In this document: in pieces, positions 31,101-44,584 of the stretch
Layout: each line of letters opens with the position of its first letter
How positions within the stretch are numbered: position 1 is the stretch's first letter
Assembly: GCF_020497125.1 (NCBI RefSeq)
Contig: NC_059072.1
Location: 278,424,045-278,488,044, forward strand
DNA from: Mauremys mutica
Taxonomy: Eukaryota > Chordata > Testudines > Geoemydidae
Direction: 5' to 3'
DNA length: 64,000 nt
Made by a program: the position numbers and the translations under genes
Notes under the pieces: generated by a model
What the model saw: the letters and a program-made list of their open reading frames with translations, nothing else
Database searches by the model: none
Told to the model about the DNA's origin: nothing

Positions 31101-34100
31101 CTGTTCTGTTGACCAAGAACAGATGTCAGTATCCAGAACTTTTAATTCTGGACTTTAACCTTTTAGGGACACTAATAATTCACATAAAAATGTGAAAATA
31201 TATCAAAATAATTTCACTGGGCTCAATAAGAATTCAGATTCACAGAAATGTTGTCAACTCCAAGGAAGTTGTGATGATGGCTACTAATGGAAGTATTATG
31301 CTTCCCAATATTACTGCAGAAAACTCCTATTACACAAAATCTAGTCTAAGAAAATGAGATGCCTACACCTTTCTCTTGAAAGTAATTTTGAAGTTGTGAA
31401 AAGAGGTAGTGGAAACCTTGATTGACTAAATCATGAGTTCTTAAACAGGAGTCAAAACTAATTAAAAAGTTGTACTGTATCAGTCAGAACTTTTGTTGGA
31501 ATAAACCTGTTGGAGTAAATCTGCATTGTGCTGATTTATACCAGCTGAGGATCTGGTCTTTTATCTTTAGCATGGGCTAATAGATTTGGTCTATTAGAAT
31601 TCTACCATTGATGAATTTGGCTCATATTGTTTAACTTCAGAAACATCAAGTGTGGTTTTAAATAAAATAAATGTGGTGGTCTGGCTTTTGTCTTTCTTGA
31701 ACATCAGTCTGTACCACCCATCAGTTGTAAAAACCCTACACTGAACTGCTATGGAATACAGATCCTAATATTTATTTATTTATTTTTGAAGTCTAAGACT
31801 GATGAAGCACAAAAGGGAATTGCGTACTGGATTTTTCAGTACATTAGGCAGTCTGTGTGTAACAAACAAAAAACAACTGGAGATTTCATCACTAATAGAC
31901 TTTTATTTCTTACAAATTAAACATATTAAGTTAATTCTGTAAGTAAATTTTAATTATTTTTCATGTTAATATAATAATTTAAACCAAATACTGTGCCTGG
32001 ATATTATTTTCATTATTGCAATATCTTGCTTCATAGATTCAGTATATTTATTAAAATTCTTATTGCACTGCACTACAAAATGGTAAAATAGTTTCAATTC
32101 ATTAACTTTTCTCTGACTTCTCCATCTATCAAAGTGAAGTTGCAAGCTTGAATTGTATCATATAATTTGTGTAACAAGCCATTTGTAAATGATTGCATAG
32201 ATCCTGGTAGAACTTTCTAAATTGCAGTGCTATATTTTTAGCAATTTCCCATTACTGTGAAATAGATACATGGAAAATCAATTGTAATATGTATATAAGC
32301 CTTCATGAAATGTGAAGGAAGATTTTTTGTCTTGCCACTGCTGTAGAAATTATGAAAATGAGGTATTATTTGTAATATAAAACCTCACCGATGACTTGCA
32401 AAATAAGAATTTTTGATATGCACTTCAAGTCTGAACTTTAAGGCAAATTACATATTCCAAACCAAAAGTAAAAGCAGTCTCAATTCTCTATCTCTCTATT
32501 TTAATTCTTTCTGATAAAGAACCACCTATGAACAGTAAATACATATAGACTTTAAGATTGCTGTTTGGAAATTATATCAAGCTTAATAAGAGAACAGAGA
32601 AAAGAGGAAGCAATAGTATTGTAGATAACTATTTCTAAGAAAAAAATCTAATTCCTAGTAAATTGCTTAAAGTATAGATTAAACTATTCCTTCTAAATCC
32701 TGTTTGCATATGAACAGCCCAGCCACACTTTAATTTAAGAGTCCTATTATGAGGTTTTTTGCACCTACCTACCTATCTCAGTGTTTGCAAAAAGATGGCT
32801 GTACTTATGACTATGCTCACCAAAAAATCTTAGCCCAATTCTGATTTCATTTACACTGATGTAATTCAGCAACGACTATGTTAAAATCAATTTGGGTGCG
32901 ATTTTCAGATGGTGTAAATTGGCATCATTATCTGAGGATCTGGCACAAAAATTACTAAATTATACCAGTGTAAAACCTTTGGGAAACCAGAGTCAGTACT
33001 CATATGCTGTTTGCTTTGTCTGTCACATGCCATGCTATAAATTTAGGACCAGATCCTGCATTCTTTTCATATTCAAAATTTCCACTGTTTTCAATGGGAC
33101 TTTTAGATATGCAAGGAATGCAGGATGGGGTTCTCAATGGGCTATACTCTGCGCTCAGTTGCACCTCCATTTTGGAATTACACTGGTGTAACTGACTTTA
33201 ATTCATTGTGATTACCACCTCTACAACTTGTGAATTTGTTTATTGACACATTATAACAAAAATAATAGATATCTATCACCATGGAATAATTTGCATTATA
33301 CAGATATAATTTTAAATATTTTAAATCTTTGTTTTGTTATGATTGCATAGATCATTTTGTAGATTCTATTCCAAAATATGTTTAATGTTTAGCACATTTG
33401 TTTTGAGTTTAGGGTGAATATGCTATTGGTCAGTGAACTGACAGGATGGCCATGTTAATCAGAAATCCAAGGTCGGTTCCTTCTAATTCAGACAAATCAT
33501 TAGGGAGAGCAGGGGTGTAATCCTGGCCCTGATTAAGTCAGTAATAGTTTTGCCATTTACTTTGCTGGGGCCAGAATTACACCCTAGATTGGATCTTGGC
33601 CCTTGGGAAGATCCCAGTGTTTCTATTCTTACATTCTTTCCCCATGGCTTGTACTCTTCTTTGCAGGTAAACCATTCATGGAAACTTTCCTGCTGGGAAT
33701 TCTCAAAATAATGTAATTTAAATGATGAACCAGTTTTAATGATCTTCTTTCAATTATGCTTCTCTCAGCTGGTCCCATAGCAGGGCCCTTAGTCTCAAAG
33801 CTTTGCAGTATGTAACACTGTCAAACTTTTCTTTTCACCTGCAACTTCCATTGAATTCAAGGGGATTTGATTTGTAAGTGTTCAATGCTTCTGAAAATTA
33901 GGCCATTTATATAGATGCCTAGCCCTGAATTTAGGATTTTAACTTTAAGCACAGACATGTGGAAATTTTGGCCTGTAGCTTTCAGTGTTGCACGAATGAG
34001 ATGTGCAGTAGGATATATTTTTCTCTGAAGGCAGGAATAAATTTCCACTTTGATCACCTGCTTTCTAATATCCACAGTGGATCATTAGTTAAATTATTAG

Positions 34101-34640
34101 TCTCTCAAGTTGGAGTATTTTATTGGAAGAATTGAGGTCTGTCTTAACAAAAGGTCAATTCTGTACAAAGAAAATATGTGCTATTGTTCTGGTGTGGTGA
34201 ATCAAAGCACTTTTGTAGCTTTCACTTCCAGATGTTATTCACTCCTGAGCTGGGTTTGCCGCATTTCAATTGAGCACATTTTATGATTGTTTTGTGTGTT
34301 TGCATGTGTATTGTCTATCTGTGTAGTAGATCTTAACACCTTCACTGCCCAGTTTAACTACTGATGTATGTTGGGCTTAAACAGGCACATGTATGAGATA
34401 GGCACTATTGGGAAATGGGAAAACTGGTTTAAACCAGAGTAGTAAATCTTTCTCTCAGGAAATGGAAAAAAACTAGTTCAGTCAGAGTAAGAGTTGGCCT
34501 GATTCTCAGTTCAATCTCTGAGTCAAAGCATGCTTGAACTTTTAAGGCCAAATTCTGAAACAGCCTTCTAGGGGTTGTTCCATCACCCCAGAATTACTAG
34601 AGTGTGTTATGATCCACACATACAGCCTCCCACCCAGGCA
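28151..34640. other. Gene desert, AT-rich
   Basis: No gene recognised. Scattered words such as 'ggaccagatcctgcattc' (33048) and 'ttacactggtgtaactga' (33179) suggest old SINE-like debris, together with palindromic motifs near 33081 and 33846. The segment at about 31900-32600 is strongly AT-rich without repeats that I recognise. Confidence 0.5.
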
Positions 34641-34880
34641 GACCTATTATGTCATGGGTACGTCTGCATTGCAGCTGGGAGTGAGCCCCCAGGCCTGGAT
34701 AGACAGACTTGTGCTAACGAGGTTCAAGATCGTGCACATGGGGCTTAAGCTAGCAAGCTTAAAACAGCAGTGTGGATGTTGTGGCTCAGGCTGGAGCTCA
34801 GGCTTTCAAGCCCCTCTGATTTCTTAGGCTTGAAAGACAGCTCCAGAACTAGGTGCATCATCCACACTGCTATTTTTAGT
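34640..34880. repeat. Degraded DNA-transposon-like repeat
   Basis: 'gggtacgtctgcattgcagc' at the left and 'catcatccacactgctattt' at the right are loosely inverted, with GC-richer text between ('gtgagcccccaggcctgg'). The style matches chelonian non-autonomous DNA elements. No target duplication was found. Confidence 0.45.
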
Positions 34881-36315
34881 CGACTAGCTCAAATGTACAA
34901 TTTTTAACAGCATTTTTTAAAAGTCTACTTTTATTTACAGATGTTTAAACAAAAGTAGAAATTATATTTTCAGTTGGATTTCTGCATTCAGCTAACCAAA
35001 TAGCTTCATTTTATAACATAAATTATAAATTGTGCTGCCAATTAAACTGTAATGTGACCTAATCCTTTTTATTATATTAATAAAAAATGAACATAGTGGA
35101 TGTTATTGAATTTTAAACATACGTTTAACTTCATTGATTAAAAAGTGCTTCAAGGATGGTCAGCACACTGTGAATTGGAGGCCACGCCTGAACAGTCCGA
35201 TAAAATCATTTTGAACCACTTATCTGGCCCCCAGGAGGTCATTGCAAGATCAGGGACTATTATATATTACATATATAGGCTTGTCAGAACTCTATTTTTA
35301 TTTTTATTTTTATAATTTCAACAGATAATATTGCTGGGACTTTTTAAGTGATTTTTTGGTAGTTTTTTTATTGATTTTAAATTTTCACAGATGTATGAAA
35401 TTTTGAGTTTTAAGCATTTTTAAAATGTTTATTTTTATCAATTTAAATATTCAGTGTAATTGGGAAGGGATCATATAATTACTTAATGACAGTAGACATT
35501 GAGATTCAAAATTAAAGCTTTGTAACTGTTAGAACAAAGTCAAAATGTATGAAGTAAGGATCCTTATATAGATACATGATACCTGTTTTTATTATTCATT
35601 TGGTAGTCTAGTCGCTAATTCAGAAGTCAAAATCAATGGATTTTGACTCCAATAAATTCGTAAATGGCATTTTTCTTACTTTGTCTATCTGCAAATGTTG
35701 ATTATTATAACTGAAAATACATTTTGTTTTGGTTTTTTTTGGTTTGGGTATGTACTTTGAAATTGACATTTACTGACACTGACCCGTTCCAACCCTATAA
35801 TCAGGTGTTGATCTACCAAAGAAAATCAGGATGTCTCAGCATTTAGGAGATCCCAGAGTTAGTGGTTCCCAATGTTTCAACCCTTTATAGTGCAGTGACC
35901 TATTAATACGACAAACCATACCCGTGGAAGGGCACCAGGGACATTCCTCAATTGTGCACTTCCCACTAAGTGGCCAGCCACAGGTGCAGTAGCCCAGAGT
36001 GCTTGCCCAAAGCAATCACTGTGGAGTTAGATGACTATGGATGGGAGCACATGCTGCAGCTCAATGTACAGTGACATCACTGTGCAGTAGCTCCTAGTAA
36101 CATTGTTCTCCCTTCCAGTGGGGTAACTCTGCATTGTGCCCTACTCAGAGATGGTCATTTGTGGCACAATCTGGCCCTTAAACATTTAAAATATCTATTT
36201 TAAAGCCTAATGTAGATTGTTCTTGGACTGATAAGTAATCTGAGCTTGTTTATGTTGAAGACCATATCCTAGCAGGGGTAACTGAACTGGAGGTCACATG
36301 TGGGCTTTTTCCAGG
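34881..36315. other. Intergenic, AT-rich
   Basis: No gene seen. At about 35870, 'tggttcccaatgtttcaacc' resembles the hAT left end CAGTGGTTCTCAACC and may be a decayed fragment. Confidence 0.4.
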
Positions 36316-36323
36316 TCATAGCC

Positions 36324-36726
36324 CAGGAGTGGCCAATCTTACTGATCCTCCGAGCCAAATATGACAATCTTCAGAAGTTCGAAAGCCAGGGCATACTGGC
36401 TTGGGCTTCAGCCCTGCAGGAAGTGCCTGCCAGGGCTTGGGGTTTCAGCCCTGCTCCTGCTGAAGCTCCGAGTCCTGGCAGTTGTGCCCCACAGGGCTGA
36501 AGCCCTGAGACCCCTCTCCCTGCTGGGCAAAAGCCTGAGATCCACCCCCTCCCCTGGGCAGAAGCCCCGAGACCACCACCCCGCTGCAGGTCAGAAGTCA
36601 CAAGCTCTCTCCCCACAATCTAGTAGGTAGAGAATGGGTGGGGTGGGGTGTAAGAGGCTCCACAAGCCACACTTTAACCATAAAAGAGCTGCATGTGGCT
36701 CGCTAGCCACAGTTTGGCAACCCATG
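36324..36726. mobile_element. Non-autonomous hAT transposon, 403 bp, perfect 8-bp TSD (family C)
   Basis: The ends read caggagtggccaatc and gtttggcaacccatg, flanked by the perfect duplication TCATAGCC (36316-36323 and 36727-36734). Internal text is GC-rich with repeated 'gctgaagc' and 'cccctgggcagaagc' units. Near the 3' end, 'agagctgcatgtggctcgc' matches the usual hAT sub-terminal 'gagccacatgtggctct' style. No transposase is present. Confidence 0.85.
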
Positions 36727-36775
36727 TCATAGCCTGATTCAAGTCTTTGGGTTAATGGTTGTTATTAACCCCCCC

Positions 36776-36792
36776 ACACACACACACACACA
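36776..36792. repeat. CA microsatellite
   Basis: About eight CA units after a C run. Confidence 0.9.
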
Positions 36793-37189
36793 AAACACCC
36801 AGTTAACCAAGATATATGGTTGTAAATGGAAGGGAGTAGATCATGATTTTATTAGCTACAGATAGGTGTTCAGCCCTGAAAGAACTCCTAATGTCAAAGA
36901 ATAAGTGTGCTAGCCTGGCTTTTGAGGCTGTTATCAAATTAATTAAATTGACTCTGAGCTCTGTGGGAAGATCAACACATACACAGGCTGTATCAGTACA
37001 ATCAAATCATTCTTTCCTGTAATTTGTAACACACTCTGTAAAATTTAAATGTTTGTGTTAAATGTTCAAATGTGACTTCTGTAGTAGATGATAAGTACAT
37101 ATCTTCATTTTGTTTGGAAAACTTGTCAGGGAGGAGAACACTCAGGTTATCATTCTGATCCCATTTTTCTGGAAGACAAGCTTTTATTA

Positions 37190-37190
<1 letters not shown>

Positions 37191-37227
<37 letters not shown>
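37191..37227. repeat. ATT microsatellite
   Basis: About twelve ATT units. Such AAT/ATT arrays often mark the tail of L2-type retroposons, but no body is recognised here. Confidence 0.9.
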
Positions 37228-38261
37228 GGGATGATACTGTTTCTTTTCCTGGTCAAACACAAGAGAAAATGTCCCAGATAGACTTACAAGTTCATCTTGC
37301 CTTCAGATAATATGATAAACTACAAGACTCTTGTTAAATGATTTTTGATTTTTTCAGGTAGCAGAAACACTGTCTTTGCAACTCTCTTGCCATTGATAAC
37401 TACAGTTATTGTGTGTGTAGCTTAAGTGTAATATGCTTTGCTCCCATTGCTGTGCACAGGACTTCAAACAGTCTAGCAGTGAGTGTTACAAAAATTATAA
37501 CTTTATCCACTGTCTTCAGGATACCAGGCCTTTTGGCTCACATATGCTTAGCACCTACTGCTTCTTTACAGAAAAACACCAGCAGTCCATATGGCATTTA
37601 ATTGTACAATTTGTACTCTGCAAATTACCTGGCAGTACTTGCCTGTCATTGCCATTGCTCCAATAATTGCACTATCTGCACAGTTATGCTATGATAATTT
37701 GTTACAATTTATAAAGTTATTGAGTGACTTACAGGTTTGGTGTTTTTTTTTCTGCAGTGGTTTGACTTGGAAGTTCTTTCAAATAGTTTACCTATACATA
37801 TATATATGTGTGTAATTTGTAAATACATTAGCATGAATGGATATATAATTTCACTCAACCAACTGACTTGCAAAGCTGATACTCTTATAGTAAATGTATC
37901 AGCTGAAGCTTAAAAGCTTTGGACATATCATCAGTTTTTCTTCTGCTCACCATATTATTTGAGAATGTGATTCACTTATTTTGTTCACAGCAGAATCTTT
38001 GTGTATTCCCTGACAAGCTCTAGTTTTATGCAGTTCTGTATCATTGTGGGGGTAGTGGTGGGGAATGGACAGGAATAGAGAATATGGTGCTGTGATTTGA
38101 AGGCATTGGAAAGGATTGAATTTGGGATGACTGCATTACTCACAAGAGGTAAATATCATCAATGCTAGGGCTCAGACAAGTGAAAATTTCAGTACTATAT
38201 GGAGAAATTCCATATTTGGGTGGAAAGAAAAAGATATTTTTTGAGGCATGCTACAAATATA

Positions 38262-38400
38262 TATCAGAGAGACAAGGCAGGTGATATAATATCTTTTATT
38301 GAATTAACTTTTGTTGGTGAGAGAGAAGATGGTCCAATAAAAGTTATTACCCCACCCACCTTGTGTCGCTAATATTCTGGGACTAAAAAAGGCTACAACA
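38262..38400. mobile_element. Penelope-like 3' tip in inverted arrangement
   Basis: Left text 'ggtgatataatatcttttat' and right text 'ccaataaaagttattacccc' are inverted relatives, followed by 'gctaatattctgggactaaa' and 'aaggctacaacaagac'. The last part resembles the '...ctgggaccaacacggctac' terminus of sauropsid repeats related to the 3' tip seen at 23689. Family assignment is tentative. Confidence 0.5.
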
Positions 38401-41400
38401 AGACTACACACAAATATATATTGGCATACCACAAAAAAAGTGTGTGCAGTTTGAAGCTGCTTATGCTAAATGGATTAGTAGGCTGAGTTAAGTGATATCG
38501 CAGGCACATGATAAATTAAATTTATTGCATGGATGCCACCACCACATATATGGTATGTAAGTACCTGTATCTACTAATTTATCTAGTGAAAATGACAGCA
38601 TAAAGGAGAGAGTGGCTATCAAGGGACTGAAGCTCTCAAATTAGGAAGCCCAATGAGGACAAAAAAAACAATCCATTGAGCATCTGCCTGTCTGTACCCT
38701 TGCCAAATCGTAACTGCAGTATTTAAAATGACCATGAATGGGAGGATAGGAAAAAAGTTTCCCAAAGGAATTTGGTTTTGTAGTCCATGGGAGGAGGGGA
38801 GCCCATGTGCAAGTCATCTCTTTGCAACTTACCATTGCATAAATAATTCCCTTTTAATATGCTTCCACAGCAAACTGGCTTCTCTGCAAATTGGTCAGAC
38901 TGCTGCAGAGCCAGGTCTGCATAGCATCTTTATATGGCTCAAATGCTGCAGATAAAATCTAGTGATTGACTCTGTGTAAGGTGTAGTCTGATATCTTGTA
39001 TTGGCCTGAGGGAAGGGTCTAATTGCTATGAAAATGGGATATTGGAGACTTCAAAGATGGTTCATTTTTATGTATCTTAATGTTTTTCTTTCAACCTTCA
39101 CTGTGAAGCATAAAAGAAATTTCATTAAAAACTCACATTGCATTTCAGTATCATTAACAGTTATGTTTTCAAAGAAATGTATGGAGTGTTGGCTAAGTGA
39201 TTGTCTTTAATGTCAAGAAACTAAAAAATGGTGCATTGCTTTGAAAATGTTAGGGTTACAAATTTTGCCTTGAATTCCCAAATGGAAGGATAGCAAGAAT
39301 TGTGGATGAAATATGGGCTCATATTTTCTCTCCTTATGTGATATGCTGTGTCTTTTCTCCCCTCTTGGCCTTCTCCTCCTTCTCATGCTTTTGGTATATA
39401 ATATCACAAAGTAAAACAAAACATATTGTTTTGATTTTATTAATGTATGTCTTTGGATGTTCAATAAGATGTTATATTTGCATCTCATCCTTGTGTGATG
39501 AGACATGCCATGTTGTGACAAGACCAGGCTTTTTCTAACAACGAAGATAGTATCTCTTTCCACTGTCAAAGCAGCAAACATCAAATTTCACTGACAACCT
39601 GCTCTGAATAAAATTCATGAATAGTAGTTTATTGTTTGTGTATAATTAAGGCACAAACATAATACGGTATTATATCTCTTCTATGAGAGTTGTGAAAAGG
39701 CCACTCTGGATGGACTTTTCTGTTTTGTGGAGTCCAAGATTAGGAGCATTTTATTTTAGATAACTTTCTGATGTAACATTATGATGGGACTTGATCCAAA
39801 GTCTATTGGTTAATGGGAGTCTTTTAATTAATTTCAAAAGGCATTAGATCAGGCCTTTTATACATATGTACTGTAAATTATGTACCATATTTAATTGACT
39901 CTATAATCAAATCAGTTTATTTATAGTATTATACAATGTTTATTGAAGTCATTGCAAAGTCTCCCATTGAGTTCAGTAAACCAGGGATCATGCCCACTTG
40001 GCCCAAAGCTGAGTGAAAAAACAGTGAATAATGTGATTATATAAAAGCAATCTATACCTGTTAGGGATAATGTGTACTATGGAAGAATATGTTTATGCTA
40101 AATAATACTGTTGGTTAATACATTATATTTGAATCACTCAGATAATATATAGTGTGATCTTTTATCTTACAATTTTCAGAATGTTTTATCTAAAATTTAT
40201 CCCAGTCTCATCAAAATGATGTTAAATTCATGAATATTTTCCACCACAGATTTGTGAATTTCCAAGATATTTTTATATTTACACATAATTAGAAATAGCA
40301 TAGAAATTTACTTGTATAATCTGTACTAACTCCTGCATCATTTTGTTGACTGTTTATTCTTTTTATTGTGATAACTGTTTTAAACAAGTACACTTTTTAG
40401 TTATTTGAATAGGCACCAAAATACGCAAAAGAAAGCAAAAGTTATTGCTGTAAATCAGTGCACTTTTTGGAACATTTTTTTTTATAAAAAACACCTCCCT
40501 AAACAAATGTGGATAAGGCAAAGTACAAATAAATATTTTTGTGATATTTACTGGAAAGAAATATTTGCATAAAATGACTAGATACATAGACTTTGCAGGC
40601 TATTATTGAATTTTAAACAAGAAAAATAAATTAGAATGTATAGTAATTGTATTCTATGAATTTTGTATTATAATATCCACTTGCATATTGTAAGCATATA
40701 TATTTAGACATTATAATAAACTTGCTTTGTAATGTCTGAGGAACCAACAACTTAGTTTACCTTAGATAATTGTAATCCAGAAATCATTCTTCAAATGAAA
40801 GAAAAAGTGAAGGGCACAGAAATATTGTATTACACCAAAGTCTACAAATGGATAGAAAACAAAAGATGTGTAAAGCAATTGCTGTCTGTAAGGCATGTAA
40901 TATGACACCAATGCAGTAATAATACACAGTAAACATGCTGTTTATCCCTGAATCAATTCTGTGATGGCTGGCTGAGATATATCTGACATCACAGTTCCAC
41001 TCAAATATTAGCTGTCCTGAAGCCAAATTATGTTTAAAAAACAAACATGTTTTCATCCTATTTTCCTGCATTTCTCTAAAAAAAAAAAGTTTTAAACGAA
41101 ATTAATAGAAAGATTTGTTTTTCTTAAAATTTGGTAATATCTTCAAAATACAAAACACAGGGCAGTTGTTCAAAGGCTATCCATGTATTCCAAACAATCT
41201 TGCCTATCATGTTTACTTTCATATTATCAGACTCTCTGAACATATGTGACACTTAGACGTACTTTACCGGGGTAGTTTTTCCCTCTTGATGCATACTGGA
41301 CATAAACAGAAATGGATCCCATAGGTTTCAATGTGGCCAGATTTCATCCATTTATTTGAGAATTTGGCAACCAAATGCCTTAGGCAGCTTTGAAAAACTC

Positions 41401-41962
41401 AGACTTTGTATCTGTGGTTGTGTTCTCCCATGTGACATAACATGATAATATGTGTGATATGAGCCAAGATTATTCTATATTCTGTAAAAATTAAATGGAT
41501 TCGCATATGTGTATTTACTCTTGCTTCAGATAACAATTTTTTATCAGTTTAATTCTTAAGTCCAATACTATGGCACATCTGGGGTCACATCCAGAAGGAA
41601 GAACTATTTTTCTAGTATATTATGGTATATAAATATCCTGTATTGAAATATATTCTATGTTAGATGGGGGAAAAGATATGGGAGCATGGGAGGAAAGATA
41701 ATTTGGCTTTAAAATATCATTCTATATCTGTTTTGGTTTCTTTGTCATATTGTCAATAAGATTGTTCAAGAACATTCAATAAGCAGAATCCTTTACATAT
41801 TGACCAAATCATCTGACAAAGTCTGAAAACAGAGTGCTGTGCAGATTGGCTTTTAGGTGTATGGGGATTTTTTCCTCTATTTGTAGTCCTTTCCTATTTA
41901 TTCTCAGCTCATTTCACTCTGATGGACGTTCCATTCTGGTCTAAAGGGCTTTCAGATATTAG
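38401..41962. other. Gene desert, strongly AT-rich
   Basis: No gene or repeat family recognised with confidence. Short ORFs here lack domains and have the low-complexity look expected by chance. Confidence 0.5.
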
Positions 41963-41970
41963 TCCATGTT

Positions 41971-43382
41971 CATGGGCGCCAACTTATATGGGCTCGTGGA
42001 GCTAAAGCCCCAGGAATATTCACAATCAGGGGCTCTGCTCCACCAATATTTGGAGCTAGGTTTCGCCCCTTTAAATCCCAGCCGCAGCCGGGAGTCAGAG
42101 GGCTCTGGGCTGCCGGCAGCAGCGGGGAGCCCAGAGCCTTTTAAATCCCAGCCGCGGACAGGAATCAGAGGGCTCTGGGCTGCCCGCTGCGGCGGGGAGC
42201 CCAGAGCCCTTTAAATCCCAGCCGCGGCTGGGAATCAGAGGGCTCTGGGCTGCCAGCAGCAGCGGGGAGCCCAGAGCCTTTTAAATCCCAGCCGCGGCCG
42301 GAAATCAGAGGGCTCTGGGCTGCCTGCAACTGCAGGGAGCCCAGAGCCCTTTAAATCTAAGCCGCGGGTGGGAATCAGAGGGCTCTGGGCTGCTGGCAGC
42401 AGCGGGGAGCCCAGAGCCTTTTAAATCCCAGCCGCGGCCGGGAATCAGAGGGCTCTGGGCTGCCTGCAACGGCGGGGAGCCCAGAGCCCTTTAAATCCCA
42501 ACCGCGGCCGGGAATCAGAGGGCTCTGGGCTGCCTGCAACCGCGGGGAGCCCAGAGCCTTTTAAATCCGCTGCGGTGGGGAGCCCAGAGCCCTTTAAATC
42601 CCAGCCACAGCTGGGAATCAGAGGGCTCCGGGCTGCCTGCAACCGCGGGGAACCCAGAGCCTTTTAAATCCCAGCCGCGGCTGGGAATCAGAGGGCTCTG
42701 GGCTGCCCGCTGCGGTGGGGAGCCCAGAGACCTTTAAATCCCAGCCGCGGCTGGGAATCAGAGGGCTCTGGGCTGCCCGCAGGGGCAGAGAGCCCAGAGC
42801 CCTTTGAATGCCAGCCGCGGCGGCTGGGATTTAAAGGGCTCACGGCTCCCCGCGGCTGCCAGCAGCTCAGAGCCCTTTGAATCCCAGCCCCTGGCCACTG
42901 ATTGCCCCCTCCGCAGACCCCTGCCCCAACTGCCTCCCAGGGCCCCCACCCCCTATCTAAGCACCACTGGTCCTTGTCCCCCGATTACCCACTCCCAAGA
43001 CAACTGCCCCTAACTGCCCCTTGGGACCCCAGCCCCTATCTAAGCCTCCCTTCTCCTTGTCCCCAACTGCCCCCTCCTGAGACCCCACCCAACTTCCCCC
43101 CAGGACCCCACTCCCTACCTGTCCCCTGATAAACCCCCTGGACTCCCATACCTATCCAATTGCTGCCTGTCCCCTGACTGCCCCTCCGAACCTCTGCCCC
43201 ATCCAACCCCCCCTGCTCCTTGTCCCTTGACTGGCCCCTGGAACCCCCTACCCCTTCTCCAACCTTGTAATCTTGTGGCACTGACGCATTGTAGCTTCAT
43301 TTTATATCGGCTTACAGGGCGGGAGCGGGGGGGCACCACCATTTTGGGCCCCACCAAAAATTATACAAACCTGCCGCCTATA
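41971..43382. mobile_element. hAT-like transposon, 1412 bp, with internal minisatellite (family D)
   Basis: The left end reads catgggcgccaacttatatg. The right end in reverse complement reads tataggcggcaggtttgtat, a related inverted terminus. Both sides carry the perfect 8-bp duplication TCCATGTT (41963-41970 and 43383-43390). The inside holds a 70-bp tandem array (42061-42850), then about 450 bases of C-rich text with recurring 'ccttgtcccc' and 'actgcccc' words. No transposase is visible, so it is non-autonomous. The flanking DNA is AT-rich, so the GC-rich island is entirely the insertion. Confidence 0.8.
42061..42850. repeat. 70-bp minisatellite, 10 units
   Basis: The phrase gg(a)aatcagag recurs at 42091, 42161, 42231, 42301, 42371, 42441 and 42511, exactly 70 bp apart. 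It recurs again at 42614, 42684 and 42754, with one 103-bp step caused by a 33-bp partial unit. Each unit contains GGGCTCTGGGCT and its exact reverse complement AGCCCAGAGCCC, so every unit can fold into a hairpin. An inverted scrap of the unit ('ggctgggatttaaagggctc') closes the array near 42823. Confidence 0.95.
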
Positions 43383-43390
43383 TCCATGTT

Positions 43391-44007
43391 GATTTGATTA
43401 TTGCTGTTTTTGCAGCTCAATCTCTTTCCTTCTTTAAAGGCATAGCCTTCCCTTGATTCACACGTGGAATTCCCATTGATGTCTAAATCTCATTTATGTC
43501 AGCTGGAATTCTACATACAGAGCAAAAGGAGAATGTTACCCTAGTAGCTACCATGTCTTTCACTTGTCTCTTTATGGTGTTGCAGAATTCAGACCATATG
43601 CTACATTTCCTCTTGTTTTTTATTTCATTAATGTGTGTGTGTGTCTTTATTTGTCTTCACATTTGAAGCATAGTATTATTTTCTTTAGAAGCTGATTCCT
43701 AATATGAAGCACATTCACCCCCTATGCCTGGTGGTTGGGATTGGAAATTAATTGTAATCCTTATTACCATAACTGACTTTTTGAGTTTTCTTGATATTGA
43801 AACAGCAGTATCTCCTACTTTCCCTAGTTACTCATTCATCTTTTTCCCCATTTCTCAATTTCATCTCCTTTTTTATTTCTTTGTTATCTTCTTCCTCCTG
43901 GTATTGTGATATTTTGCAAGGAGACATCCTTTTCTTGTGTTCTTAGTGTATTTTACAATCCATTTTGGTTATATAACCTTCCTTACTTCTGATTTATATA
44001 TGTGGAT

Positions 44008-44039
<32 letters not shown>

Positions 44040-44340
44040 CCCAAAACTCGATTTCTGACATTCTTGGCAAGATCTGACAAATTAGCAATATTTGTGTGGA
44101 CTGAACTTATTAGCTAATGATTTCCAGATAAGTTTTATATTGGGGATAGTCAGTTTATGCACATTTGAGTTTTCCGTTGTGTTTTACTGTCTGTATATTA
44201 ACATACTGTAACTTGTTACCTATCTTTTTGGATTAATGTAGTTTAAATGATAAAACAGGCAGGTCCAATTTATATTTTGTAAATTAATCCACCTGACCAC
44301 AAGGAAACCTTATATTGTATTAATCCATGGCCTAATCTCT
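43391..44340. other. Intergenic with ATA microsatellite
   Basis: No gene seen. An (ATA)n microsatellite lies at 44006-44038. The remainder is AT-rich. Confidence 0.5.
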
Positions 44341-44525
44341 ATATAGTCCACATTTTTCAAATTTAGCTGCCTAAAATTGGGCACCATGAATCCATATTTA
44401 GGCACCTAAATAAGTAGTCTGATTTTCAGAGGTGGCAATGTCAATGTAAACTGTGGCTGCTCAGCACTCTGATAATCTGGTCATTTATTTAGGTGCCTAA
44501 CTTTGAAAAACCAAGTATGAAAAAT
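44340..44525. repeat. MITE-like inverted repeat ('aggtgcctaa' family)
   Basis: 'ggcacctaaataagtagtct' and 'ttatttaggtgcctaacttt' are inverted, enclosing 'gattttcagaggtggcaatg' and 'ctgctcagcac'. A second copy lies at 52255-52460. Confidence 0.6.
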
Positions 44526-44584
44526 TCAGCCTCATGTTTATCTCTCTGATGCATGTTTATTTCTGCTATACCTTTATTTTCATG

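Noticed and set aside
42061..42850. Regular repeats as a CRISPR array
   Set aside because: The units are contiguous 70-bp tandem repeats without unique spacers, in vertebrate DNA inside a transposon.
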